Of a DNA stretch of 64,000 nucleotides, positions 50,059 through 58,736 are shown one piece after another. The translations under genes were made by a program, and so were the position numbers. Under the pieces are notes generated by a model. The model saw only the letters and a program-made list of their open reading frames with translations. It did no database searches and was not told the origin of the DNA. Source of the DNA: VBCK01 sp035511515 (lineage in GTDB: Bacteria > Pseudomonadota > Gammaproteobacteria > Burkholderiales > Burkholderiaceae_F); assembly GCA_035511515.1 (NCBI GenBank), contig DATKFG010000074.1, positions 27,036-91,035 of the forward strand, in the 5' to 3' direction. The stretch's first letter is position 1, and every line of letters begins with the position of its first letter.

Positions 50059-51617
50059 GCAGGGTGCTCGAGCGCGCTGACGTTGACTGTTTTCGAACCC
50101 TTGTCGCGGAGCGCCTGGGGCTGTCTTTCGAGGATGACCGCTTCGACTTCCTCCGCGATGTGCTCCGTCACCGAATGGACAGTACCGGAAGCGAGCGCTT
50201 TTCTTCATATAAGCGTCGCCTCTCGTCCTATGCGATCGACCCGGAGGAAGTGCGAGCTGTGGCCGAGCAGCTGACGGTGGGAGAAACGTTCTTTTTCCGG
50301 TACGCGGACCACTTCCGCGCATTCACGGAGGCGGTCCTGCCGGACCGGGCCCGGGCACAGGATCGGCGCCGGCAGCTCCGAATACTCTCGGCCGGGTGTG
50401 CTTCGGGGGACGAGGCCTATTCGCTTGCCATTCTCATCAAGGACCGACTGTCGCACCTCACCTCATGGTCGATCGAGATCCGGGGCATCGACGTCAACGC
50501 ATCCATGGTGAAGAAAGCCTCGACAGCCAGGTACACGACCTGGTCGCTGCGGGACACGCCCGCCGAGCTGCGCGCGAAATACTTTTCCGCAAGCGGCCGG
50601 GATTTCCTGCTGGACGATGCCGTGCGGTCGATGGTCGTCTTTGAAGAGCGAAACCTGGTGGACGACGCTCCCTCATTCTGGAAGCCGGATGCTTTCGACG
50701 TCGTGTTCTGCCGGAACGTGACGATGTATTTCACACCTGAGGCAGCCCGATCGGCGATCAAGCGCATCGCCGGGTCGCTTACACCCGGAGGCTTCCTGTT
50801 CCTGGGCCACGCGGAAACGCTCCGCGGCCTGTCCCAGGACTTTCATTTGCGGCATACCCATGACACCTTTTACTACCAGCGCCGAGACGGGTCCGAGGAA
50901 AGTGCCGCAGGCATTTCGTCGCCGGCCGCGGCGGGCGATGCGCCAGCGGCCGCGTACGTCCCCGCGGTGTCGGCGCCAAGCGACTCATGGTTCGACGTCA
51001 TTCAACGCGCGTCGGAGCGGATCACGGACTTGACCGATAAGAGCCGCAGTGCCTCGATCCGAGCCAATGGGACCGCTCCGGCAGCCGCCACGGCTCGCCC
51101 ACCGGTCCCGGCCTGGGATCGAACGCTCGCGATCGAGCTCCTGCGCGAGGAAAAGTTCGCGCAAGCCACCGAGCTCATGCGCGGGCTCCCCGCAGAATCG
51201 AGCTCGGACCCCGACGCGCAACTGCTGCTGGCAGTGCTTCTGACAAACCGGGGAAGCCTGTCCGAAGCCGAGAAGGTTTGCGAGCGGCTCCTCGCGCTCG
51301 ATGAATTGAATGCGGGAGCCCATTACCTGATGGCCCTGAGCAGGGAGCATGCCGGCGATCGCGCCGCGGCGATCGAGCACGATCGGGCTGCGGTTTATCT
51401 GGATTCAGCCTTTGCGATGCCTCACCTTCACCTGGGCCTGCTCGCCAAGCGCTCAGGTCAGAAGGACACCGCCAAGGGCGAGCTTACGCGGGCGATGGCT
51501 CTGCTCGCTCGCGAGGACGCATCGAGAATATTTCTCTTCGGGGGCGGGTTCACCCGCGAGACGCTCGCGGAGTTCTGCCGAACCGAGCTGCTCGCCTGCG
51601 GGGCCACCGATGAATGA
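50055..51617 (+). CDS. CheR-type receptor methyltransferase with C-terminal TPR repeats (WspC-like)
   Basis: 520-residue SAM-dependent methyltransferase that methylates glutamates of the chemoreceptor. The CheR N-domain (about 5-85, ending VGETFFFR) is followed by the SAM site LSAGCASGDEAYSLAI (111-126) and VVFCRNVTMYFTPEAA. After a linker near 290-350, tetratricopeptide repeats occupy about 360-490 (LLREEKFAQATELMRGL; LLTNRGSLSEAEKVCERLL; HLHLGLLAKRSGQKDTA). A CheR-TPR fusion is the WspC arrangement. The start overlaps the preceding stop and the end overlaps the next ATG (ATGA), so all are coupled. Confidence 0.9.
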   Translation: MSRVLERADVDCFRTLVAERLGLSFEDDRFDFLRDVLRHRMDSTGSERFSSYKRRLSSYAIDPEEVRAVAEQLTVGETFFFRYADHFRAFTEAVLPDRARAQDRRRQLRILSAGCASGDEAYSLAILIKDRLSHLTSWSIEIRGIDVNASMVKKASTARYTTWSLRDTPAELRAKYFSASGRDFLLDDAVRSMVVFEERNLVDDAPSFWKPDAFDVVFCRNVTMYFTPEAARSAIKRIAGSLTPGGFLFLGHAETLRGLSQDFHLRHTHDTFYYQRRDGSEESAAGISSPAAAGDAPAAAYVPAVSAPSDSWFDVIQRASERITDLTDKSRSASIRANGTAPAAATARPPVPAWDRTLAIELLREEKFAQATELMRGLPAESSSDPDAQLLLAVLLTNRGSLSEAEKVCERLLALDELNAGAHYLMALSREHAGDRAAAIEHDRAAVYLDSAFAMPHLHLGLLAKRSGQKDTAKGELTRAMALLAREDASRIFLFGGGFTRETLAEFCRTELLACGATDE

Positions 51618-52149
51618 CTCGGCGCCCGTGGCAGAAGGGCTCGCCGAGCTGCGTGGCGCATTCGACCGAAGCTTCGCGGTAGCGCGCTCGTCGCAAGGGG
51701 CCGATCAAACCGAGGACCTGCTTTTCGTCCGCGTGGCCCGCGACCCCTACGCGATCAAGGTCCGAGAGATTTCCGGGATCGTTTCCAACTCAAAAACGGT
51801 CGCCATTCCAAGCCGCGTCTCCGAGCTGCTGGGAGTCGCTGCCGTCCGCGGCAGCTTCTTGTCCGTATACAGCCTGGCCGCGCTGCTGGGGTATGGCCCG
51901 GCCGGCGACTCGGTGCGACTGCTGGTGCTGTGTGGACCCAGGGAGCCGATCGCTCTGGCGGTGCGGGACTTTGAAGGTTATTTCCGCGTTTCCTCGAGGC
52001 AGATTCACGCAGCCGACCAGAACGAGGCCGCGCGTGGATGCGTCAAACAGGTGGTGCGCACGCCCGATGCCGTGCGGGCTGTGGTGAGTATTCCCGACCT
52101 CATCGAGTTGATCGGCACCTCATCAGCAGTAAACAAATCCAAGGAGTGA
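51610..52149 (+). CDS. CheW-like coupling protein (WspD-like position)
   Basis: 179-residue second CheW protein. The CheW fold starts near residue 35 (LLFVRVARDPYAIKVREISGI) and continues through GVAAVRGSFLSVYSLAALLG and RLLVLCGPREPIALAVRDFEGYF. An N-terminal 30-residue extension is charged. ATG 51610 overlaps the end of the methyltransferase gene by 8 bp, and the receptor gene follows after 4 bp. Two coupling proteins in one operon is a Wsp-type trait. Confidence 0.87.
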   Translation: MNDSAPVAEGLAELRGAFDRSFAVARSSQGADQTEDLLFVRVARDPYAIKVREISGIVSNSKTVAIPSRVSELLGVAAVRGSFLSVYSLAALLGYGPAGDSVRLLVLCGPREPIALAVRDFEGYFRVSSRQIHAADQNEAARGCVKQVVRTPDAVRAVVSIPDLIELIGTSSAVNKSKE

Positions 52150-52153
52150 CGAT

Positions 52154-53617
52154 ATGTGGACGTTAGGAAGGAAGATAGCCGCCGGTTTTACCCTGTCGTT
52201 CGTATTGCTGGCTCTGATCGGCGTCGTGGCCTACCGCAGCGTCAACACGCTCAGCGCGACCAGCTACAAGGTCGCGCATACACACGAGGTCCTGGAACAT
52301 GTCGCCAACCTGCTGGGTCTTTTGAAGGATGCGGAGACCGGGCAACGCGGTTATGTCATTACCGGTGATGAGAATTTTCTGGAGCCATACCGGACTGCGG
52401 TCAATGGCATCGACAAGGTGGTAAAGGATCTGCGGCAACTGACTGCCGATAACCCGAATCAGCAAAAGCGGATCGAGCAAAGCGAATCACTGATCGCGGC
52501 GAAGCTGGCGGAGCTCAAACAGACCATCGAAATGCGCAGGAAGGGGGGATTTGAAGAGACGGCGAAAGTCGTCCGCGCAGGGGAGGGCAAGAAGCTGATG
52601 GATGATATCCGTCGGCTCGCCGATGAGATGGACCGCGAGGAAAGAGAGCTGCTCAAGCAGCGCGCTGAAGAGGTCGAAACGGCCGCCAACGCGGCCAGAT
52701 CAACGATCATTTACGGCACGCTGGCGTGCCTTGTGCTGGTCACGGCAGCGGGTGTGTTCATCACGCGCTCGCTGGGCGGTCAGATCGGGATGGCGGTCCG
52801 CCACGTCCATAGCTCCTCGGCGGAGCTCCAGTCGGTCGCCAATCAGCAGGCGTCGGGCGCGCGCGAGTCGGCCACCGCGATGAGCGAGATCAGCACCACG
52901 ATCAGCGAGTTGCTCGCCACGTCCAGACAAATCGCCGAGAGCGCGCAACGAGTCGCGCATGTCGCGGAAGAGACGGCCGTAGCCGCGCGCGCGGGTACCC
53001 GGACTGTTCAGGAGACGCACGAGTCCGTGAGCGGCATCAAGCGCCAGGTGGATCTGATCGTGACTCACATGCTCGATCTGGGAAAGAAATCGCAGCAGAT
53101 CGGGGGCATTCTGGAGATCATCAACGAACTGGCCGAGCAGACCAACATCCTGGCCATCAACGCGACGATCGAATCTGCCGGCGCGGGCGAGGCGGGGAAA
53201 CGATTTGCCGCCGTCGCGGACGAAATTCGCAAACTCGCCGATCGCGTGGGCGGGTCGACGAAGGAGATTCGGACCCTGATCGAGGAAGTCCGGGCTGCCG
53301 TGAACACAACCGTCATGGCAACCGAGGGTGGAACCAAGGCCGTAGACCTCGGTGCCCGGCAGTTCGGGCAAGTCACCGACGCGCTGAACCAGATCACGGC
53401 CCTGCTGGGGACCACGACCGAAGCCGCCAAGGAGATCGAGCTCAGCACCAAGCAGCAGTCAACGGCGGTGGAGCAGGTCAACATGGCGATTTCGAACGTT
53501 GCGAAGGCAACCAAGGAGACCGAGGCGAGTTCGACGCAGACGCTCCAGACGGCCACCGAATTGAGCAGCCTTTCGCGCGACCTGACCCGACTCATTCAGC
53601 CGACCGCCGTTGCGTGA
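52154..53617 (+). CDS. methyl-accepting chemoreceptor with CHASE3 sensor and little or no HAMP
   Basis: 487-residue receptor. TM1 is about 10-28, a CHASE3-type periplasmic helical domain about 35-183 (LGLLKDAETGQRGYVITGDENFL is the CHASE3 hallmark), TM2 about 186-205. The signalling helices begin almost directly after TM2 (SLGGQIGMAVRHVH), so a canonical HAMP is not obvious. The hairpin tip is NELAEQTNILAINATIESAGAGEAGKRFAAVADEIRKLA. The lack of a clear pentapeptide suggests adaptation enzymes act through the operon's own CheR/CheB. In classical wsp the receptor is the first gene; here it is fourth. Confidence 0.9.
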   Translation: MWTLGRKIAAGFTLSFVLLALIGVVAYRSVNTLSATSYKVAHTHEVLEHVANLLGLLKDAETGQRGYVITGDENFLEPYRTAVNGIDKVVKDLRQLTADNPNQQKRIEQSESLIAAKLAELKQTIEMRRKGGFEETAKVVRAGEGKKLMDDIRRLADEMDREERELLKQRAEEVETAANAARSTIIYGTLACLVLVTAAGVFITRSLGGQIGMAVRHVHSSSAELQSVANQQASGARESATAMSEISTTISELLATSRQIAESAQRVAHVAEETAVAARAGTRTVQETHESVSGIKRQVDLIVTHMLDLGKKSQQIGGILEIINELAEQTNILAINATIESAGAGEAGKRFAAVADEIRKLADRVGGSTKEIRTLIEEVRAAVNTTVMATEGGTKAVDLGARQFGQVTDALNQITALLGTTTEAAKEIELSTKQQSTAVEQVNMAISNVAKATKETEASSTQTLQTATELSSLSRDLTRLIQPTAVA

Positions 53618-53620
53618 CGA

Positions 53621-55684
53621 ATGGCGAAAGACCCGTACAAGTATTTCCGACTCGAGTCCCGTGAGCTGCTGGCCGCGCTCGGTCAGGGCGTGCTGGAGCT
53701 CGAGAAGGGCAATCGCGGAAAGGACCTGGTTGGGCGGATCCTGCGCCTCACGCATACGCTGAAAGGCGCCGCTCGCGTCGTCAAGCAGGCCCGGATCGCG
53801 GAGCTTGCTCACACCATTGAAGATGCCTTCGCGCCCTTGCGCGAGGAGGGCGGCGACGTTCCGCCGGAGGGCATCAACCAGGTGCTCGCCATGCTGGATG
53901 CGATCGCCTCCCAGATTGCGCTGATGGAGCCGGCGCGCGCAGAGGCGATCGTGACAACCGCGCCTCGAATCAGCGAAGAACTCTTCGAGACGGTGCGGGT
54001 GGAAGTCGAGGAGATCGACGCGCTCCTCGACAGCGCGTCGGAAGCCTCGACCCAGGTGTCGGGCCTGCGCCAGGAGTTTGCGGGCGTTGCGCGTGCACGC
54101 CAGCTCGCCGACACGCTCGTCGAAAGCCTGGGGCAGCGCCGCAATGTGGAGCCGCGCGCGGCTCGATCAGTCGGCACCAACGCGAGGGCCCTGGGGCTGG
54201 CGGAGGAGCTTCGCGGCGGCCTGACGCGCCTCGAGCGCAACCTCGCCACAAGCATCGACCGGCTCGAGGCCGAGCTCACGCGGGTGCGCGATGCCAGCAA
54301 TCGCCTGCGTCTGCTGCCGGCAGCCGGCATCTTTGGCTCACTCGAGCGAGCCGTGCGTGACGCCGCCCAGACCCTCGGGAAGGAGGTTCTGTTCGAGTCC
54401 TTCGGGGGCGAGCATCGTCTCGACGCGCACGTACTTGCAGCACTGCGAGACGCCCTGCTGCACGTGGTTCGGAATGCCGTAGCCCACGGCATCGAATCGC
54501 CCCCCGAGCGGGCGGCCGCAGCCAAGCCGATCCAGGGTCGCATCGAGCTGCGCGTCGAACGGCGGGGAAACGGGATGTTGTTCATCTGTCGTGACGACGG
54601 GCGGGGTGTCGACGTCGAGGCGGTCCGTCGCGCGGCGGTTCGCCGCGGTCTGGTGGCCAGCTCTGACGCAAGCTCGCTTGGGCTGCAAGAGGCGGTGCGG
54701 ATCATCCTGAAAGGCGGAGTCACCACGACCGGAGCAGTCGATCAGGTCTCCGGTCGAGGAATCGGCCTGGACGTCGTCCGGGAAACCGCGGCCCGGCTCA
54801 AGGGTGAAGTGACCGTGCGCAGCGAGCCGGGCAAGGGCACGTCCATGCAGATCTCGGTTCCGGTTTCACTGTCCTCGATCACTGCACTGGATGTGGACGT
54901 TGGCGGCACGGTCGTCTCCTTGCCCCTTGCCGCGGTTCGCAGGGCTTTGCGCGTTCCGGATTCCGAGATTGTTCGTTCGTCCGATAAAAGCTCGATCGTG
55001 CATGACGGCAAGGTGATCCCTTTTCTTCCGCTCGCCGGGGCACTGGGCAAGACGCCGGGCACGGAGCGAAGGCGGCGACCCTGGTCCGTGGTCGTCGTTG
55101 AGGCGGCCTCCGGCGTGGCGGCCATCGGCGTGGACCGGCTTCTGGGTGCGACCAACATCGTCGTCCGGCCATTGCCCGCGTCGGCCGCGGTGGAGCCGAT
55201 GGTCGCCGGCGCTTCACTGGACGCCGAGGGCAATCCACAGCTGGTTTTCGACCCCGAGGGCCTGGTCGACGCGGCCTACTTCAAACAGGCACCGGCGGTC
55301 GAGGCTACGCCCTGGAAAAGCCCCTCGGTGCTCGTCGTCGACGATTCGCTCACGACCCGGATGCTGGAGCAGAGCATTCTTGAATCCGCCGGTTATCAGG
55401 TAGACCTCGCCACCTCGGGTGAGGAAGGCCTTGCAAAGGCAGCTCAAAAGCGATACGGCCTGTTTCTGGTGGACGTCGAGATGGAGGGAATGGACGGCTT
55501 CGAGTTCGTGGCGCGCACGCAGGCCGATGAGGCGCTGCGTGCCATCCCCTCGATCATGGTCACGTCGAGAAGCGCCGAGGAAGACCGTCGGCGAGCCGAG
55601 CGCGCCGGAGCGCGTGCCTACGTTTTGAAGGGAGAATTCGATCAAAGCTCCCTGCTTCGGATGATCCGGGACTACGTTGGTTAG
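53621..55684 (+). CDS. CheA-type histidine kinase with C-terminal receiver (WspE-like)
   Basis: 687-residue kinase core. The Hpt domain holds phosphorylatable His45 in THTLKGAARVV. There is no obvious P2 domain. A dimerisation region (about 180-235) leads to the HATPase (HVVRNAVAHGIE near 280-292, DDGRGVD, GRGIGLDVVRETA), then the CheW-like P5 domain (about 435-560). A receiver at 568-687 carries Asp618 in LVDVEMEGMDG. CheA fused to REC is characteristic of Wsp-type systems. It begins 3 bp after the receptor gene. Confidence 0.92.
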   Translation: MAKDPYKYFRLESRELLAALGQGVLELEKGNRGKDLVGRILRLTHTLKGAARVVKQARIAELAHTIEDAFAPLREEGGDVPPEGINQVLAMLDAIASQIALMEPARAEAIVTTAPRISEELFETVRVEVEEIDALLDSASEASTQVSGLRQEFAGVARARQLADTLVESLGQRRNVEPRAARSVGTNARALGLAEELRGGLTRLERNLATSIDRLEAELTRVRDASNRLRLLPAAGIFGSLERAVRDAAQTLGKEVLFESFGGEHRLDAHVLAALRDALLHVVRNAVAHGIESPPERAAAAKPIQGRIELRVERRGNGMLFICRDDGRGVDVEAVRRAAVRRGLVASSDASSLGLQEAVRIILKGGVTTTGAVDQVSGRGIGLDVVRETAARLKGEVTVRSEPGKGTSMQISVPVSLSSITALDVDVGGTVVSLPLAAVRRALRVPDSEIVRSSDKSSIVHDGKVIPFLPLAGALGKTPGTERRRRPWSVVVVEAASGVAAIGVDRLLGATNIVVRPLPASAAVEPMVAGASLDAEGNPQLVFDPEGLVDAAYFKQAPAVEATPWKSPSVLVVDDSLTTRMLEQSILESAGYQVDLATSGEEGLAKAAQKRYGLFLVDVEMEGMDGFEFVARTQADEALRAIPSIMVTSRSAEEDRRRAERAGARAYVLKGEFDQSSLLRMIRDYVG

Positions 55685-55690
55685 AAAAAT

Positions 55691-56752
55691 ATGACGGTCA
55701 CACGCGTACTGGTCGTTGAAGACTCGCTCACCATGCGCAAGTACCTGGTGGATGTACTTGCTTCAAATCCCGAGTTCACCGTGGTTGGAGAGGCCCGGGA
55801 CGGGGCGCAGGCCATCGAGCTGTGCCGAGCCTTGCGACCGGACGTCGTTACGCTCGACATCATGCTGCCCGTCATGAGCGGCGTGGCGGTCACCGAGTAC
55901 ATCATGGCCTACTGTCCGACCCCGATACTGATCGTGTCGGCGTCGACAAACCGGGGCGAGCTCTACCAGACCTACGAGGCACTGTCGGCTGGCGCCGTCG
56001 ACGTGCTCGAGAAACCGGGGATCAACGACACCGGCAGCGAGTGGGACCGCAACTTCGTGTCCGCCGTCAAGATGGTGTCCAAAATACGAGTCATTACCCA
56101 TGTTCGGGCCAAGCTCGGTCGCTGGCCGCAAAACCTGGCGCCTGGCGCGGGACTTGGAACTCGCAGCGGGGTGCCGCGCAGGAAGATTGTTGCGATTGGA
56201 GGATCCACCGGTGGGCCCGCAGCGGTGGTAGACATTCTTCGCGGGCTTCCAAGTGGTTTCGAAATCCCGATTCTCCTCGTCATTCATTTAGGTGCTCCCT
56301 TCGGTGCTGCATTTACGGAATGGCTCGATGGGCAGTCGGGGCTGCGCGTGCGCTACGCGCGCGACCGCGAGGCACTGCCGACTTTCGGGCAGGCTGGCGT
56401 GATCATGGCTCCACCGGGCTTGCACCTGGTGGTCGAAGACGGGCGACTCAGACTGACGTCCGATGCCGAGCGGAATTCGTGTCGACCGTCGATCGACGTG
56501 CTTTTCGAATCGCTTGCGAAACAGCTCGGTCGCGAAACGATCGCCTGCCTTTTGACCGGAATGGGCAAGGACGGTGCCAGGGGTTTGCTCGCGCTGCGGC
56601 ACGCCGGCGCCTTCACCATTGCTCAGGACGAGACCTCTTCGGTCGTCTTTGGCATGCCCAGAGAAGCCATCGAGATAGGGGCCGCAGATCGAGTCGTCAG
56701 CCTCCATGAAATTGCCCCGGCAGTGGCAGCGGCGGGCGCGCACCGGAGTTGA
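55691..56752 (+). CDS. cheB: CheB-type receptor methylesterase (WspF-like)
   Basis: 353-residue two-domain enzyme removing receptor methyl groups. The receiver (about 4-125) has Asp56 in TLDIMLPVMSG. The methylesterase domain has the Ser172-His199-Asp294 triad in GGSTGGP, LVIHLGAPF and GMGKDGARG. The start lies 6 bp after the CheA stop. There is no CheD or glutamine deamidase here. As in Wsp it should lower receptor activity; the receiver lets it be activated by the CheA kinase. Confidence 0.92.
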   Translation: MTVTRVLVVEDSLTMRKYLVDVLASNPEFTVVGEARDGAQAIELCRALRPDVVTLDIMLPVMSGVAVTEYIMAYCPTPILIVSASTNRGELYQTYEALSAGAVDVLEKPGINDTGSEWDRNFVSAVKMVSKIRVITHVRAKLGRWPQNLAPGAGLGTRSGVPRRKIVAIGGSTGGPAAVVDILRGLPSGFEIPILLVIHLGAPFGAAFTEWLDGQSGLRVRYARDREALPTFGQAGVIMAPPGLHLVVEDGRLRLTSDAERNSCRPSIDVLFESLAKQLGRETIACLLTGMGKDGARGLLALRHAGAFTIAQDETSSVVFGMPREAIEIGAADRVVSLHEIAPAVAAAGAHRS

Positions 56753-56762
56753 GGAAGTAGCC

Positions 56763-58736
56763 TTGAAGCCGACTGCCCTGATCGTGGACGACAGCCTCAC
56801 GGTTCGCATGGATCTGGCTGAGGCCCTCGAATCGGTAGGATTCGCGAGCACGCTCTGTTCCACCATCACGGAAGCGCGAATCGCGCTGTCGGCAGGCTCT
56901 TTCGACCTGCTGGTCCTCGATGTGCTCCTTCCCGACGGGGACGGCGTCGATTTTCTTCGAGAAATAAGGGGCATCGCTGCCACGGCCGCGACTCGGGTGA
57001 TGCTGTTGTCCTCCGAAGCCGAGGTCACGGACCGCATCCGGGGGCTGACGACCGGTGCCGACGAATACGTGGGCAAGCCGTACGACCATTCCTACTTTGT
57101 GGCGCGGGCGCTGGAACTGGTGCGCGAAAAGGGGCCCGAGAGCAACGCCGGGCACGCGCCAACCGTGCTGGTGATCGACGACAGCCCCACTTTTCGCGAG
57201 GAGCTGAGGGATTTGCTGGAAACATCGGGATGCGAGGTCGTCGCCGCGTGCACGGGCGAGGAGGGCCTCCGGGTGGCTGTTGACGTGCGTCCGACCGTCA
57301 TCGTGGTCGATGGCCAGCTGCCCGGAATCGATGGGCCTACGGTCATCCGTCGCGTCAGGGCGGATGCCGTCCTTCGTACCACGCCGTGCGTGCTGCTCAC
57401 TGCGTCGGAGGAACGAAGCGGTGAACTCATGGCGCTCGATGCCGGGGCCGATGCCTACGTCCGAAAGGACGAAGGCACGGAAATCATTCTCGCGCGCGTC
57501 AGCGCCGTCATGCGCTCGGCGCGGGGACGTTCCGATGTCGGCCTGACCTCGAGCCTGCTCGGACCAAAGAAGATTCTGACCGTCGATGACAGCCCGACGC
57601 ATTTGCACGCGGTAGCAGACCAGTTGCGGCAAGAGGGCTACGACGTGATTCCCGCCCGCTCGGGGGAAGAGGCCATCGACCTGCTGGCGGTCGAGTCGGT
57701 GGACTGCATCCTGCTCGACCTGGTGATGCCGGGGCTTTCCGGACAGGAAACCTGCCGGCGCATCAAGGCGTCGGCGCAGTGGCGTGATATCCCGTTGATC
57801 ATGCACACCGCCCTGGAAGAACAGGCTGCGATGATCGAGGGGATCAACGCGGGCGCGGACGACTACATCGCAAAATCCAGCGATCAACAGGTTCTGTGCG
57901 CCAGGGTTCGAGCGCAACTTCGACGAAAGCAGTTCGAGGATGAGCATCGCAACATCCGCGAGCAGTTGCTGCAAAAGGAGTTGGAAATCGCCTCGGCGAA
58001 CGCCGCTCGAGAACTCGCAGAAACGCGCTCGGCCTTCGTCGAGGAGCTCGAGCGCAAGAACCAGGAGCTCGAGGCCTTCAGTTACTCGGTATCTCACGAT
58101 CTGCGAGCTCCGCTTCGCAGCATTGGCGCCTTCAGCCAATTGCTGCTTGAAGAGCACGCCGGCGAGCTCGACCTGGAAGGACAAGACTTCCTGCGGCAGA
58201 TCTCCAAGTCCGCGCGGCGCATGGGCGAAATCATCCAGGATCTGCTGTCGCTCGCGCGGGTTGGCCGTGGGGAGCTGAGTCGCGACCGGATCAATCTTTC
58301 CAGCATTGCTCGTGATGTCGTCGAGGAGTTGCGAAGCAAGGAACCCGCCCGGCGCGTCGCTTTGCACATCGAAGGGCGGCTGGCGGCCGAAGCCGACGGC
58401 CGGCTCGTGCGCGTTGCGCTGGAAAACCTCCTGGGCAACGCCTGGAAGTTCACGGCGAAGGTGCCGGACGCGCGCATCGATGTGGGTGCCCTGCAGGAAA
58501 AAGGGGGCACGACATTCTTCATTCGTGACAACGGAGCCGGATTCGATATGAGCCACGCCGAAAAGCTCTTCAACCCATTCGTGCGCCTGCATACCGACTC
58601 GGACTTCCCCGGCACGGGAATCGGGCTCGCCACGGTAAAGCGCGTCGTCGATCGCCACGGCGGTCGCATCTGGGCGCAAAGCGCAGTCGACCAGGGGTCC
58701 GTCTTCTACTTCACGCTCAACCGCACGTCGATGTAA
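56763..58736 (+). CDS. triple-receiver histidine kinase, output of the chemosensory operon
   Basis: 657-residue protein with three receivers and a kinase. REC1 has Asp53 (VLDVLLPDGDG), REC2 Asp183 (VVDGQLPGIDG) and REC3 Asp319 (LLDLVMPGLSG), all intact. A coiled coil (about 395-440) leads to HisKA with His445 in SYSVSHDLRAPLRSIG, and the HATPase domain (about 535-650; ENLLGNAWKF, DNGAGFDM, GTGIGLATVKRV). It takes the place of WspR. I chose TTG 56763, preceded by GAGGAAG, 10 bp after the CheB stop; ATG 56706 would overlap cheB and lacks a ribosome site. Confidence 0.9.
   Translation: MKPTALIVDDSLTVRMDLAEALESVGFASTLCSTITEARIALSAGSFDLLVLDVLLPDGDGVDFLREIRGIAATAATRVMLLSSEAEVTDRIRGLTTGADEYVGKPYDHSYFVARALELVREKGPESNAGHAPTVLVIDDSPTFREELRDLLETSGCEVVAACTGEEGLRVAVDVRPTVIVVDGQLPGIDGPTVIRRVRADAVLRTTPCVLLTASEERSGELMALDAGADAYVRKDEGTEIILARVSAVMRSARGRSDVGLTSSLLGPKKILTVDDSPTHLHAVADQLRQEGYDVIPARSGEEAIDLLAVESVDCILLDLVMPGLSGQETCRRIKASAQWRDIPLIMHTALEEQAAMIEGINAGADDYIAKSSDQQVLCARVRAQLRRKQFEDEHRNIREQLLQKELEIASANAARELAETRSAFVEELERKNQELEAFSYSVSHDLRAPLRSIGAFSQLLLEEHAGELDLEGQDFLRQISKSARRMGEIIQDLLSLARVGRGELSRDRINLSSIARDVVEELRSKEPARRVALHIEGRLAAEADGRLVRVALENLLGNAWKFTAKVPDARIDVGALQEKGGTTFFIRDNGAGFDMSHAEKLFNPFVRLHTDSDFPGTGIGLATVKRVVDRHGGRIWAQSAVDQGSVFYFTLNRTSM

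Noticed and set aside
56706..56762. ATG 56706 as the start of the triple-receiver kinase.
   Set aside because: It lies inside cheB with no ribosome site, whereas TTG 56763 has GAGGAAG and begins right at the receiver fold.
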